Origin: Desulfobacula sp. | GTDB taxonomy: Bacteria; Desulfobacterota; Desulfobacteria; Desulfobacterales; Desulfobacteraceae | DNA length: 8,216 nt | Assembly: GCA_018702715.1 (NCBI GenBank) | Contig: JABIYQ010000177.1 | Span: forward strand, 1 to 8,216 | Reading direction: 5' to 3' | Shown: one piece after another, positions 1-5,902 of the stretch | Layout: each line of letters begins with the position of its first letter | How positions within the stretch are numbered: position 1 is the stretch's first letter | Notes under the pieces: model-generated | The model's input: only the letters and a program-made list of their open reading frames with translations | Told to the model about the DNA's origin: nothing | Databases searched by the model: none | Translations under genes and position numbers: made by a program

Positions 1-227
1 CTGGTTTGGTGGAACCGGTTGCAGGAGTTATCGGTGCAATATTTGTCATGAAAATGCAAAATATTTTACCATATGCACTATGTTTTGCAGCCGGAGCAAT
101 GATATTTGTAGTCGTGGAAGAACTCATCCCTGAGTCTCAAGGGAAATATGAAAATATCGACATGGTAACAATGGCAACAATGGTTGGTTTTACAGTCATG
201 ATGATCCTTGATGTGGCTCTGGGCTAA
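1..227 (+). CDS. ZIP-family metal transporter, C-terminal part (5' end outside the window)
   Basis: Only the last 75 or so codons are present. The first full codon is at position 3 and the reading frame is open to the left edge, so the gene starts outside the window. What is visible is the VEPVAG segment, a hydrophobic helix with AAGAMIFVVVEE followed by LIPES, and a final hydrophobic helix ending in MMILDVALG. This is the standard C-terminal end of the GufA/ZupT branch of ZIP transporters. These carry divalent metals such as zinc or iron across the inner membrane, and the EE of the EELIPES motif lies in the metal path. Metal specificity cannot be told from this piece. It converges with the lysA-like gene, 37 bases away. 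Confidence 0.9.
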   Translation, partial: GLVEPVAGVIGAIFVMKMQNILPYALCFAAGAMIFVVVEELIPESQGKYENIDMVTMATMVGFTVMMILDVALG

Positions 228-233
228 TCTTAT

Positions 234-262
234 AAAGTTTAACTCAAAAAATTTAAACCTTT
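234..262. terminator. Weak AT-rich hairpin between convergent genes
   Basis: AAAGTTTAA (234-242) can pair with TTAAACCTTT (253-262), leaving one bulged C and a short A-rich loop. It fills the 37-base gap between the ZIP gene and the convergent lysA-like gene, which is where a bidirectional terminator would be expected. The stem is AT-rich and no clean T-run follows on either strand, so the call rests mostly on position. Confidence 0.3.
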
Positions 263-264
263 GT

Positions 265-1563
265 CTAAAAATCAAGCTCAATTTGATTATGAATAAGATC
301 ATCAAAGTTTTCACGTTTGCGGATAAGCCTGGCTTTACCGTTAATAATTAATACTTCAGCAGGCTTTGGTCTTGTATTGTAATTTGATGACATACTAAAT
401 CCATAGGCGCCTGCATTTTTAATCATGATAATGTCATTTTGTCTGACTTTGTTTAACATGCGATGGGTTCCAATATTATCAATTTCGCATAAATTGCCCA
501 CAATATTATATTTTTCTAATTTTCCATCAGGATTCGTAATATTTATAATCTGATGATAGGCATCATACATCATAGGTCGAAGAAGATGATTAAATCCTGT
601 GTTTGTACCGACAAAATTAATAAAACCATTTGTTTTTAAGACCACAGCTTTTGCAAGCAAACACCCGGATTCGCTCAGAAGATACCTTCCAGGCTCAAAC
701 CATATTTTGATCTTTTTCCCAATTGAAATACAAAATTTATCATACTCTTTTTTTAATATTTCCCCGATTTTATCAATCTTGACCACTTTATCATCAGGAT
801 GATGTTTAACCATAATCCCGCCGCCAAAATTAACATATTCAAGATGATCAAATAGTTTAGCAATTTCAAAGACTGTCTTAATTCCTTTTTCAAAGACCTC
901 TTCACTCAAAATAACGTGACTTGAGTGCAGATGGACACCATTAATTCTTATATTATATTTTTTAACAAGCTTTAAAATTTTGTCAAACTGAGTCAAAGAA
1001 ATACCGAATTTAGATTGATTATGCCATGCAACAACATTTTCTTTACTAACCTCATCATAATGTTCTTTGTTGATTGACGCAAAGTTAAGAGAATCTATAT
1101 CAGCTTTTCCACTTTCAATTTCTGAAAGCATATTTGGATTGAGCCGAATGCAAACAGGATAGCTGTCTTTAAATTTTTTTCCAAAAGCTTCAAGAGTTTG
1201 AAGGTTTTCAATATTAATATGAACACCAAGCTCAACTGCATCACTTATTTCGCAAAACTCCACAACGTTGGGTGTAAAAACAATTTTTTCCGGTTTAAAT
1301 CCTAGGTTGAACCCCATTTTAATCTCAGGGATAGATACGGTATCAATGCCTGCGCCTAAGGTCTGCATATATTTCATGATACTAAGATTAGTACAGGATT
1401 TTACTGCAAACATAATTTTATGGTCAATTTCCCCAAAAGCCTTAGTAAAATTTTTAAATTGTTTTTTGATTATATCTGCATCATAAACATATAGCGGGGT
1501 CCCGAATTTTGCACACACATCATGTAAATCTAATTTTTGCAAATTATATTGATAATTTTTCAT
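265..1563 (-). CDS. lysA: Diaminopimelate decarboxylase (LysA), Bacteroidetes-like subtype
   Basis: A fold-type III PLP enzyme of 432 residues, normal for the family. It should convert meso-diaminopimelate to lysine and CO2 in the cytoplasm. Visible features: FAVKS with the Schiff-base lysine at K55; HLH at 211-213, where the second His matches the ring-stacking residue; GGG at 247-249 (phosphate loop); EPGR at 290-293; C359-E360 of the substrate-binding CE motif; and GAYGFSMSSNYN from 385 with Y387. Two things differ from the usual form. The HIGSQ-like motif reads HSSHV, and the stretch between the RxNP motif (140-143) and SKFGIS (184-189) is roughly 15-20 residues longer than usual. The CEIDN reading resembles the CETDT form I recall from Bacteroidetes LysA. 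The ATG overlaps the upstream kinase stop as ATGA, so translation is probably coupled. A related decarboxylase of different specificity cannot be fully excluded. Confidence 0.85.
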   Translation of the reverse strand: MKNYQYNLQKLDLHDVCAKFGTPLYVYDADIIKKQFKNFTKAFGEIDHKIMFAVKSCTNLSIMKYMQTLGAGIDTVSIPEIKMGFNLGFKPEKIVFTPNVVEFCEISDAVELGVHINIENLQTLEAFGKKFKDSYPVCIRLNPNMLSEIESGKADIDSLNFASINKEHYDEVSKENVVAWHNQSKFGISLTQFDKILKLVKKYNIRINGVHLHSSHVILSEEVFEKGIKTVFEIAKLFDHLEYVNFGGGIMVKHHPDDKVVKIDKIGEILKKEYDKFCISIGKKIKIWFEPGRYLLSESGCLLAKAVVLKTNGFINFVGTNTGFNHLLRPMMYDAYHQIINITNPDGKLEKYNIVGNLCEIDNIGTHRMLNKVRQNDIIMIKNAGAYGFSMSSNYNTRPKPAEVLIINGKARLIRKRENFDDLIHNQIELDF

Positions 1564-2501
1564 TTGTTTGGTCTCTTGATTTTTGGTGATTGATTCTTTC
1601 GTAATCTTTTTACTCTTTCCATTAATTCATTCACTCTTGCAAGCTGTTTCAGGTTTTCTTTATAAATTAAAAAATGACGCAAATGCCATGATATCATTCC
1701 ATGGGCAGCCCATTGGATATAAATATAAAGCAGGTCCCATTCTTTTTTTGTGATTTGTCTGATTTGATTGTATTTAAAAAGAAAAGTTTCCACTAATGAA
1801 AGATCAAGGCAGTTATTTACAAAACAAAATCCATTAATGCACATGCCGATTTCCATTAACAACTTATCTACACAGGCCTCTTCAAAATCAATAAGAGCCA
1901 ATAGTCTGCCATTTTTAAAAAGAGTATTATCCGGGAAAACATCACCATGGATTAAACCGATAGGAAGGATCTGGGAAACCGGTTTTAACAAATATTCTGT
2001 CTGATCTTCAAAATATGTATAAATTTCAGAGTATTGAAAAGGTGCAGTTTTGAACTGCTCAATTAATTCAAAACAATAATCCATATGAACAACATTTTTA
2101 CGCGGATATTTCCCATAACCTTTAAAACTGTTAAGCTTAGCCAGGCCGGTTGCGATTTCCCCTGCGGTTTGATGATTAAGTTCAGGTTCCAGACCTTCTT
2201 TAAATTCATATATTAAAACTTTGCCGGTTTTTGAGTCAGAAATAAAACTGCCGTCTTTTTTAGGGATAAGGTAAGCTGTGGGGAAATTAATTGTTTTCAG
2301 TTCTAAAAGAATATCAACTTCATAGATAATATTTTTTAAGTCTTCCTGTTGAGTACAGACACGATAGAAAAAATCACCTTTTTCTGTTTTGATTTTATAA
2401 TTACAATTTGCAAATCCTTTGGTTAATAATTTAGTATTTATTACTTCTTTTATTCCATAAAGTTTACAAACTCTATTTATCTCGTCAATATTTGTAGCCA
2501 A
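1560..2501 (-). CDS. thrB: Homoserine kinase type II-like protein (APH fold)
   Basis: A 313-residue kinase of the aminoglycoside phosphotransferase fold. It best fits ThrB type II, which phosphorylates homoserine on the way to threonine. Visible features: an N-lobe loop GFANCNY (29-35) matching the family ENTNY motif; the Brenner motif HGDVFPDN at 185-192 with catalytic D187 and N192; and the Mg-binding D205 in LIDFEEAC, followed by MEIGMCINGFCF, which is typical of ThrB. The start is TTG at 2501. An in-frame TGA lies two codons upstream, no in-frame ATG exists there, and GGAG sits 11 bases upstream (2513-2516). The gene ends inside the ATG of lysA, so the two form an operon linking threonine and lysine synthesis. 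Other APH-fold small-molecule kinases remain possible because substrate residues cannot be checked by eye. Confidence 0.75.
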   Translation of the reverse strand: MATNIDEINRVCKLYGIKEVINTKLLTKGFANCNYKIKTEKGDFFYRVCTQQEDLKNIIYEVDILLELKTINFPTAYLIPKKDGSFISDSKTGKVLIYEFKEGLEPELNHQTAGEIATGLAKLNSFKGYGKYPRKNVVHMDYCFELIEQFKTAPFQYSEIYTYFEDQTEYLLKPVSQILPIGLIHGDVFPDNTLFKNGRLLALIDFEEACVDKLLMEIGMCINGFCFVNNCLDLSLVETFLFKYNQIRQITKKEWDLLYIYIQWAAHGMISWHLRHFLIYKENLKQLARVNELMERVKRLRKNQSPKIKRPNK

Positions 2502-2535
2502 AGTTCATTCATCTCCGAAATTTTAATTATTAGCT

Positions 2536-2694
2536 GACCCTATAATTTTTTATTTCAACCCAGCCTTTTGAAGGCTTTCAACTAAGTTCTCTAAGACGGC
2601 TGTATCCTTTGACATCGGCACTGAGGATGGTTGTAAGTTTATGTTGAAAACCTTCATTTGTCATAATGATTCCAAAGTTTGGCTTTATAGGGTC
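2536..2694. repeat. 10-bp inverted repeat bounding a cyclase remnant
   Basis: GACCCTATAA at 2536-2545 is matched exactly by its reverse complement TTATAGGGTC at 2685-2694. The two arms enclose 139 bases that contain almost nothing except the cyclase remnant: the right arm lies 20 bases before the remnant's ATG and the left arm lies 4 bases after its last stop codon. The layout resembles a miniature element with terminal repeats. No clear target-site duplication is seen outside the arms, and no second copy exists in this window. Confidence 0.6.
2550..2664 (-). pseudogene. Internally deleted class III adenylate/guanylate cyclase remnant
   Basis: Reading from the ATG at 2664, the peptide begins MTNEGFQ and continues KLTTILSADVKGYSRL. 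That is the characteristic start of bacterial class III cyclases, with the metal-binding Asp in SADV. The family then normally continues with MGEDE, but here the frame runs into RELS and a TGA at 2578. Shifting one base, the next frame gives ENLVESLQKAGLK and then TAA at 2550. It resembles the C-terminal LRKAGLPE-type ending of cyclases that carry C-terminal sensor or TPR regions. The simplest reading is a gene that lost nearly all of its middle, leaving start and end joined out of frame. The N-terminal match is strong, while the C-terminal match is suggestive. It cannot make a functional enzyme. Confidence 0.65.
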
Positions 2695-2712
2695 TTTAGA
2701 ATATGTATACTA

Positions 2713-2741
2713 TTTTTATAATGAGAAATATATAGTGTCAA
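2713..2741 (-). promoter_or_regulatory. Candidate sigma70 promoter for the thrB-lysA unit
   Basis: On the minus strand a perfect -35 box TTGACA (2741-2736) is followed by TATAAA (2720-2715) at 15 bases, or by TAAAAA (2718-2713) at the preferred 17 bases. Transcription from it would begin near 2706, cross the cyclase remnant, and reach the TTG start of the kinase gene after about 200 bases of leader. It may be the former promoter of the cyclase gene, now used by the amino acid operon. Confidence 0.45.
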
Positions 2742-2812
2742 GAACCGAATAAACAACTGAATTCTCCTTTTTGAAACGACTGGGATAAAGGTCTCATTAT
2801 TTGATAAAAGAC

Positions 2813-2853
2813 TTGAAACAATCGTTCCTACAGCGATGAATTGGATGTTTCAA
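2813..2853. repeat. Inverted repeat TTGAAAC / GTTTCAA
   Basis: TTGAAACAATC at 2813-2823 faces GATGTTTCAA at 2844-2853, giving 7 exact pairs plus 3 more across a one-base bulge, around a 20-base loop. The same heptamer TTGAAAC also occurs at 2771-2777, so three copies of this word fall within 85 bases upstream of the NlpC/P60-like gene. This could be an operator or simply chance in AT-rich DNA. Confidence 0.3.
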
Positions 2854-2893
2854 ATATAGAAATGGTTTAAATTCAAAGGATATAGGGTATTAC

Positions 2894-2922
2894 TTGCCTT
2901 TTTTATTATATTTTTCTATATC
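2894..2922 (+). promoter_or_regulatory. Candidate sigma70 promoter for the NlpC/P60-like gene
   Basis: TTGCCT (2894-2899) and TATATC (2917-2922) are separated by 17 bases. The start of transcription would fall near 2929, just before the strong Shine-Dalgarno AGGGAGG (2935-2941) and the ATG at 2948. Confidence 0.45.
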
Positions 2923-2947
2923 AGTATTAAGATTAGGGAGGAAATCC

Positions 2948-3502
2948 ATGAAAAAAATTTTTATTATCGTAATATTTATTTTATCAAGTGCTGTTTCTGT
3001 ATGGGGTTTAAATACTGTAAATACTGATGAATCAGTTGAACATAGCAATGCTTATTCAGAAGAACAAAAAAGTATTTTTAGACAAAGTATCCCAGCCATA
3101 GCAAAACAGTATATCGGTATCCCCTATAAACTTGGAGGGAATCCCCCACAATCAGGAACATCTGATAATTCCAACCTGTTCTTTACCATTTATACTTTAG
3201 CTGCCAAAAAGGCCGACTTGTCCTATAAAGAATATTTGCCCATGAAATATTTATTACGAAACTTAAGGGAAGTTGGCGAAAATGATCTTAAAAATGGAGA
3301 CCTCATAGTTCTCAACGATGATCATGCCGCCATGATTTATCAAGTCGAAAAAACAGGAAAAATTCATTTGATTTATGCTTCAGAAAAAAGACAGCAAATT
3401 TTATCTTTTAACAGTGATAATATAGTGTTTCAAGTTTACTGGTTGGAAAACTTAAAAGGTTTTTTCAGACTGTCGGATATAATGTTGGCACCTGCCAATT
3501 GA
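2948..3502 (+). CDS. Secreted NlpC/P60-like protein lacking the catalytic cysteine
   Basis: A 184-residue protein. The ATG at 2948 is chosen because AGGGAGG lies 6 bases upstream and a typical signal peptide follows at once: MKK, then a hydrophobic stretch from 4 to about 18, with cleavage near G20. A longer in-frame reading from a TTG at 2894 would bury the signal and has no ribosome site. The mature part carries the NlpC/P60 opening IAKQYIGIPYKLGG (51-64) and a later NGDLIVLNDDHAAMIY (116-131) with the expected His at H126. The invariant D-C-S of the peptidase is D73-N74-S75 here, so the nucleophile is absent. It is therefore probably a periplasmic cell-wall-binding or regulatory pseudoenzyme rather than a peptidoglycan hydrolase. 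It precedes a MscS-like envelope protein gene on the same strand by 91 bases. Confidence 0.8.
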   Translation: MKKIFIIVIFILSSAVSVWGLNTVNTDESVEHSNAYSEEQKSIFRQSIPAIAKQYIGIPYKLGGNPPQSGTSDNSNLFFTIYTLAAKKADLSYKEYLPMKYLLRNLREVGENDLKNGDLIVLNDDHAAMIYQVEKTGKIHLIYASEKRQQILSFNSDNIVFQVYWLENLKGFFRLSDIMLAPAN

Positions 3503-3518
3503 TTCGGATAGACAAGCC

Positions 3519-3548
3519 TTGAGATGCTATGAGAAAAGATGTTATAAT
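3519..3548 (+). promoter_or_regulatory. Candidate sigma70 promoter for the MscS-like gene
   Basis: TTGAGA (3519-3524) and a perfect TATAAT (3543-3548) are separated by 18 bases in the 91-base gap after the NlpC/P60-like gene. This predicts a start near 3555 and suggests that the channel gene can be transcribed independently of its upstream neighbour. Confidence 0.5.
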
Positions 3549-3593
3549 TTTGCTATCGGAAGATAAATATTTTAATTGGAGATATTTTTCATA

Positions 3594-5285
3594 ATGCGTA
3601 GCCTTAATACTTTTATTATCCTTTTATTTATCCTTTTTTGTTCCACCATAGTATTGGCAGGAAATGATAACAATAAAGCAGTGTCTTTGAATCAGGCAAA
3701 AACCCAAGAACAGCAGGAGAAAGATGTTGACAGGGGCGAAGCATCTTTAAAAATGCTCCAGTCAATTATTGAGTTGAAAAAAAACTTAAACCAGAGAATC
3801 AAGGAAAAGAATCAACTTTTAAAAAAAAGCAGCTCTGATACTGAAAAAGAATTATTAAAATCAGAACTGGAAAAATTAGACAAACAGCTTAATGATTCTG
3901 CTGTGGATTTTGAGCGGATTGCCACGGGTATTGATATGGGTCTTTTTGATGGAAAAAAGGCCGAAGAATTTGACTGGAAAGATGAATTGCTTGGATTGGT
4001 TAAACCCGGGATCAAGGAAATAAAAAGGCTTACTGTCAAAGCAAGATACAAAACAAAATTAAAAGATGAACTCTCATTTTACCAGGATCTCCTACCTGTT
4101 GCAGGTCAGGCAACCCAGAATATTGCCCAGTTGATTTCCCAGACAAAGGACAAAGATCTGAAAAAAGATCTGAAAAAGATATTACCTGAATGGAAAAGTG
4201 TTGAAAAACAAATTTTGAATAAAGTGGAAATGGCCGGCCTGCGTCTGGCTGAAATTGAAGGTCAGGAAAAATCCATAATTAAAACATCCCAGACCTCTAT
4301 AAAAAATTTTTTCCGGACGCGTGGTCTGTTTCTTTTTATAGCTTTTATATCCTGTCTTGGCGTACTCTTTTTTTTAAGATTATTTTCAAGGCTTATTGTC
4401 CGGTTTGTCCCTGGATATAACTCAAAATACAGACCTTTTCATGCAAGGTTGTTGAGTCTTCTTTCCAGGATCACTGCTTTTGCAATGGTTTTTTTAGTTC
4501 TTATTTTTGTTTTTTATGTGGTGGAAGACTGGGTGTTGTTAAGTTTAACCATTATTTTTATAATGGGACTGGGTTGGGCTGCTAAACATACCCTGCCTCA
4601 GTTCTGGCACCAGAGTAGGCTTATGCTTAATATAGGCTCAGTCAGGGAAGGAGAACGTATGATTTATCATGGTGTTCCCTGGCTTGTAAAAAATATCAAT
4701 GTATTCAGCGAGCTTGAAAATCCATATCTGGAAGTAAAGCTGCGATTACCCATTGAAGAGCTTCTTGGGAAAATATCAAGACCTTTTCATAAAAAAGAAC
4801 CCTGGTTTCCCTGCAAACGAAATGACTGGGTTATTCTTGCCGATGGTACCCGCGGTGTTGTAACAAGCCTTTCCCATGAAATGGTTGAATTGGTCCAGCG
4901 AGGTGGTTCTCAAAAGACCTATCAGACATCTGATTTTTTGGGTTTGACTCCTTTAAATATTTCTGTAAATTTTAGGCTTAAAATTCCTTTTGGCATCAGT
5001 TATAATCTCCAGAAAGATTCCACGGGAAGTGTACTGGAAATTTTAGAATCACATATCAAAGAGCAAATCGAAAAAGAAGGATATAAAAAAAATCTGCTTA
5101 ATCTTAGAGTGGAATTCCAGCAGGCAGGCGCTTCATCCCTTGATATTGTAGTGATTACTGATTTTAAAGGCGAGTTGGCTCCCTTATATAAACGCTTGTC
5201 CCGGGCGATCCAGAGATGGTGCGTTGATACCTGTACTTTAAACAATTGGGAAATCCCTTTTCCCCAGCTTACTATTCATAAATAA
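3594..5285 (+). CDS. MscS-like membrane protein with periplasmic coiled coil and doubled beta segment
   Basis: A 563-residue protein. The ATG at 3594 is preferred over a TTG at 3576 because that TTG abuts the GGAG (3578-3581) serving the ATG and because a signal peptide begins at the ATG (cleavage near A22). Residues about 40-110 are charged and heptad-like (coiled coil), followed by a helical region to about 240. Three membrane helices lie near 244-265, 293-311 and 314-336, the last glycine- and alanine-containing as in the MscS pore helix. Two similar beta-type segments follow: EGERMIYHGVPWLV from 352, then KRNDWVILADGTRGVV from 408. The end, WEIPFPQLTIHK (552-563), matches the MscS family ending. 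Canonical MscS has one beta domain and no large periplasmic domain, so this is a distinct subfamily. It probably acts in the inner membrane as a tension-gated or ligand-gated channel, but conduction is inferred, not shown. Confidence 0.8.
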   Translation: MRSLNTFIILLFILFCSTIVLAGNDNNKAVSLNQAKTQEQQEKDVDRGEASLKMLQSIIELKKNLNQRIKEKNQLLKKSSSDTEKELLKSELEKLDKQLNDSAVDFERIATGIDMGLFDGKKAEEFDWKDELLGLVKPGIKEIKRLTVKARYKTKLKDELSFYQDLLPVAGQATQNIAQLISQTKDKDLKKDLKKILPEWKSVEKQILNKVEMAGLRLAEIEGQEKSIIKTSQTSIKNFFRTRGLFLFIAFISCLGVLFFLRLFSRLIVRFVPGYNSKYRPFHARLLSLLSRITAFAMVFLVLIFVFYVVEDWVLLSLTIIFIMGLGWAAKHTLPQFWHQSRLMLNIGSVREGERMIYHGVPWLVKNINVFSELENPYLEVKLRLPIEELLGKISRPFHKKEPWFPCKRNDWVILADGTRGVVTSLSHEMVELVQRGGSQKTYQTSDFLGLTPLNISVNFRLKIPFGISYNLQKDSTGSVLEILESHIKEQIEKEGYKKNLLNLRVEFQQAGASSLDIVVITDFKGELAPLYKRLSRAIQRWCVDTCTLNNWEIPFPQLTIHK

Positions 5286-5349
5286 AAGATGGGTCATAAA
5301 TAAAAGATTCGTCATAAAAAAAGGATTGGTCAAAAATAAAGGCTTGGTT
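5278..5349 (+). repeat. Four-copy 18-bp tandem repeat spanning a stop codon
   Basis: Four consecutive 18-base units lie at 5278-5295, 5296-5313, 5314-5331 and 5332-5349. The consensus is close to ATAAATAAAAGATTGGTC; units 1 and 2 differ at two positions and unit 4 is the most diverged. The first unit includes the last codons and the TAA (5283-5285) of the MscS-like gene, and the array fills nearly all of the 68-base gap before the next start at 5354. Because 18 is a multiple of three, each unit keeps the frame; units 1, 2 and 4 carry a TAA in the channel frame and unit 3 lost it by T-to-A change. Confidence 0.85.
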
Positions 5350-5353
5350 TTAG

Positions 5354-5899
5354 ATGGCAATTGAATTGATAAAAAGGAAAATATTACCCAACTCAAAGCA
5401 GTTTAGACAATTCTGGAAAGAAAAAGGTCCTTTTAAATATGCGTTGACAAGCAGCCAATTTCCTCCTGTAATGCTGGAACCTGAAGAATGGATTTTCTCA
5501 GATGATATTAAGGCAATTCTAAAGGAGTTGATGCAGTTTGATAAACGAAAAATGGGGATTGTAAAAGCTCCTTTTAATCCAGATAATAAAAGTATATTAC
5601 GTCCTGAAATCTTAAGTTCATGGAAGATTAATAATTTCCCGGAAGAATGGGATGCATGCATCTGTGATATCTTTATTCCCCAAGGACATTTGACCAGGAC
5701 TGTGGTTGAAAGAATAAAGATACCCGAAGAAAAGATAGAACCTAAACGGGTTGAAGTAAATTTTTTCCATTGCCTTGAAGATAATATGGATCAGCTTGGA
5801 TATCAGCTTTTAAAACCCCGTGGCTCATCAAAATATGCGGCAATTAAAACATATCTTTCTGAATGGGAAGAAGATGAGCAGGATGCAGGTCTTTTGTAA
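5354..5899 (+). CDS. Unrecognised 181-residue soluble protein
   Basis: I do not recognise this family. It has no signal peptide and no membrane segment, so it should be cytoplasmic. The N-terminus is basic (IKRKILPNSKQFRQFWKEK, 5-23), the middle holds SSQFPPVMLEPEEW (32-45) and a CIC pair at 101-103, and the C-terminus is strongly acidic (SEWEEDEQDAGLL). It starts with ATG directly after the 18-bp repeat array, with only a weak AAAGG 11 bases upstream. Translation may therefore depend on the preceding gene. Codon use resembles its neighbours and the frame is free of interruptions, so it looks like a real gene. Position suggests a partner of the MscS-like protein, but no motif supports a function. 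It ends 3 bases from the convergent ATP-grasp gene, with no terminator between them. Confidence 0.75.
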   Translation: MAIELIKRKILPNSKQFRQFWKEKGPFKYALTSSQFPPVMLEPEEWIFSDDIKAILKELMQFDKRKMGIVKAPFNPDNKSILRPEILSSWKINNFPEEWDACICDIFIPQGHLTRTVVERIKIPEEKIEPKRVEVNFFHCLEDNMDQLGYQLLKPRGSSKYAAIKTYLSEWEEDEQDAGLL

Positions 5900-5902
5900 A
5901 AA

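Larger units (their letters stand above)
2502..2947. other. 446-base intergenic region between divergent transcription units
   Basis: No intact gene is seen here. From left to right it contains the ribosome binding site of the thrB-like gene, an inverted-repeat-bounded cyclase remnant, a minus-strand promoter candidate, a second inverted repeat at 2813-2853, and a plus-strand promoter candidate plus a strong ribosome binding site for the NlpC/P60-like gene. A further plus-strand box pair, TTGAAA at 2771-2776 and CATTAT at 2795-2800 with an 18-base gap, is possible but weaker. Confidence 0.7.

Noticed and set aside
2477..2512. Short ATG-started leader peptide (11 residues) overlapping the thrB-like start
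   Set aside because: The GGAG directly touches its ATG, which is too close to work, and the peptide has no run of Thr, Ile or Lys codons expected of an attenuator.
2562..2576. Hairpin AGCCTT-TTG-AAGGCT as a terminator
   Set aside because: The stem is only 6 pairs, no T-run follows on either strand, and it coincides with the codons for SLQKAG in the cyclase remnant.
2502..2760. Lysine or threonine riboswitch or attenuator ahead of thrB-lysA
   Set aside because: I could not find the conserved lysine-riboswitch helices or a terminator/antiterminator pair. The region is explained by the cyclase remnant and its flanking repeat.
2894..2947. Longer N-terminus of the NlpC/P60-like protein from a TTG
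   Set aside because: No ribosome binding site for that TTG, and the strong AGGGAGG plus a textbook signal peptide point to the ATG at 2948. The TTG coincides with a likely -35 box.
3812..4051. Minus-strand open frame within the MscS-like gene
   Set aside because: It mirrors the Lys/Glu-rich coiled-coil codons of the real gene and gives a Ser-rich low-complexity peptide.
5278..5349. CRISPR-like array
   Set aside because: The 18-base units are directly adjacent with no spacers, so this is a simple tandem repeat.
5350..5661. Minus-strand 103-codon open frame opposite the 181-residue gene
   Set aside because: It has no clear ribosome site, lies wholly antisense to a better frame and resembles no known protein.
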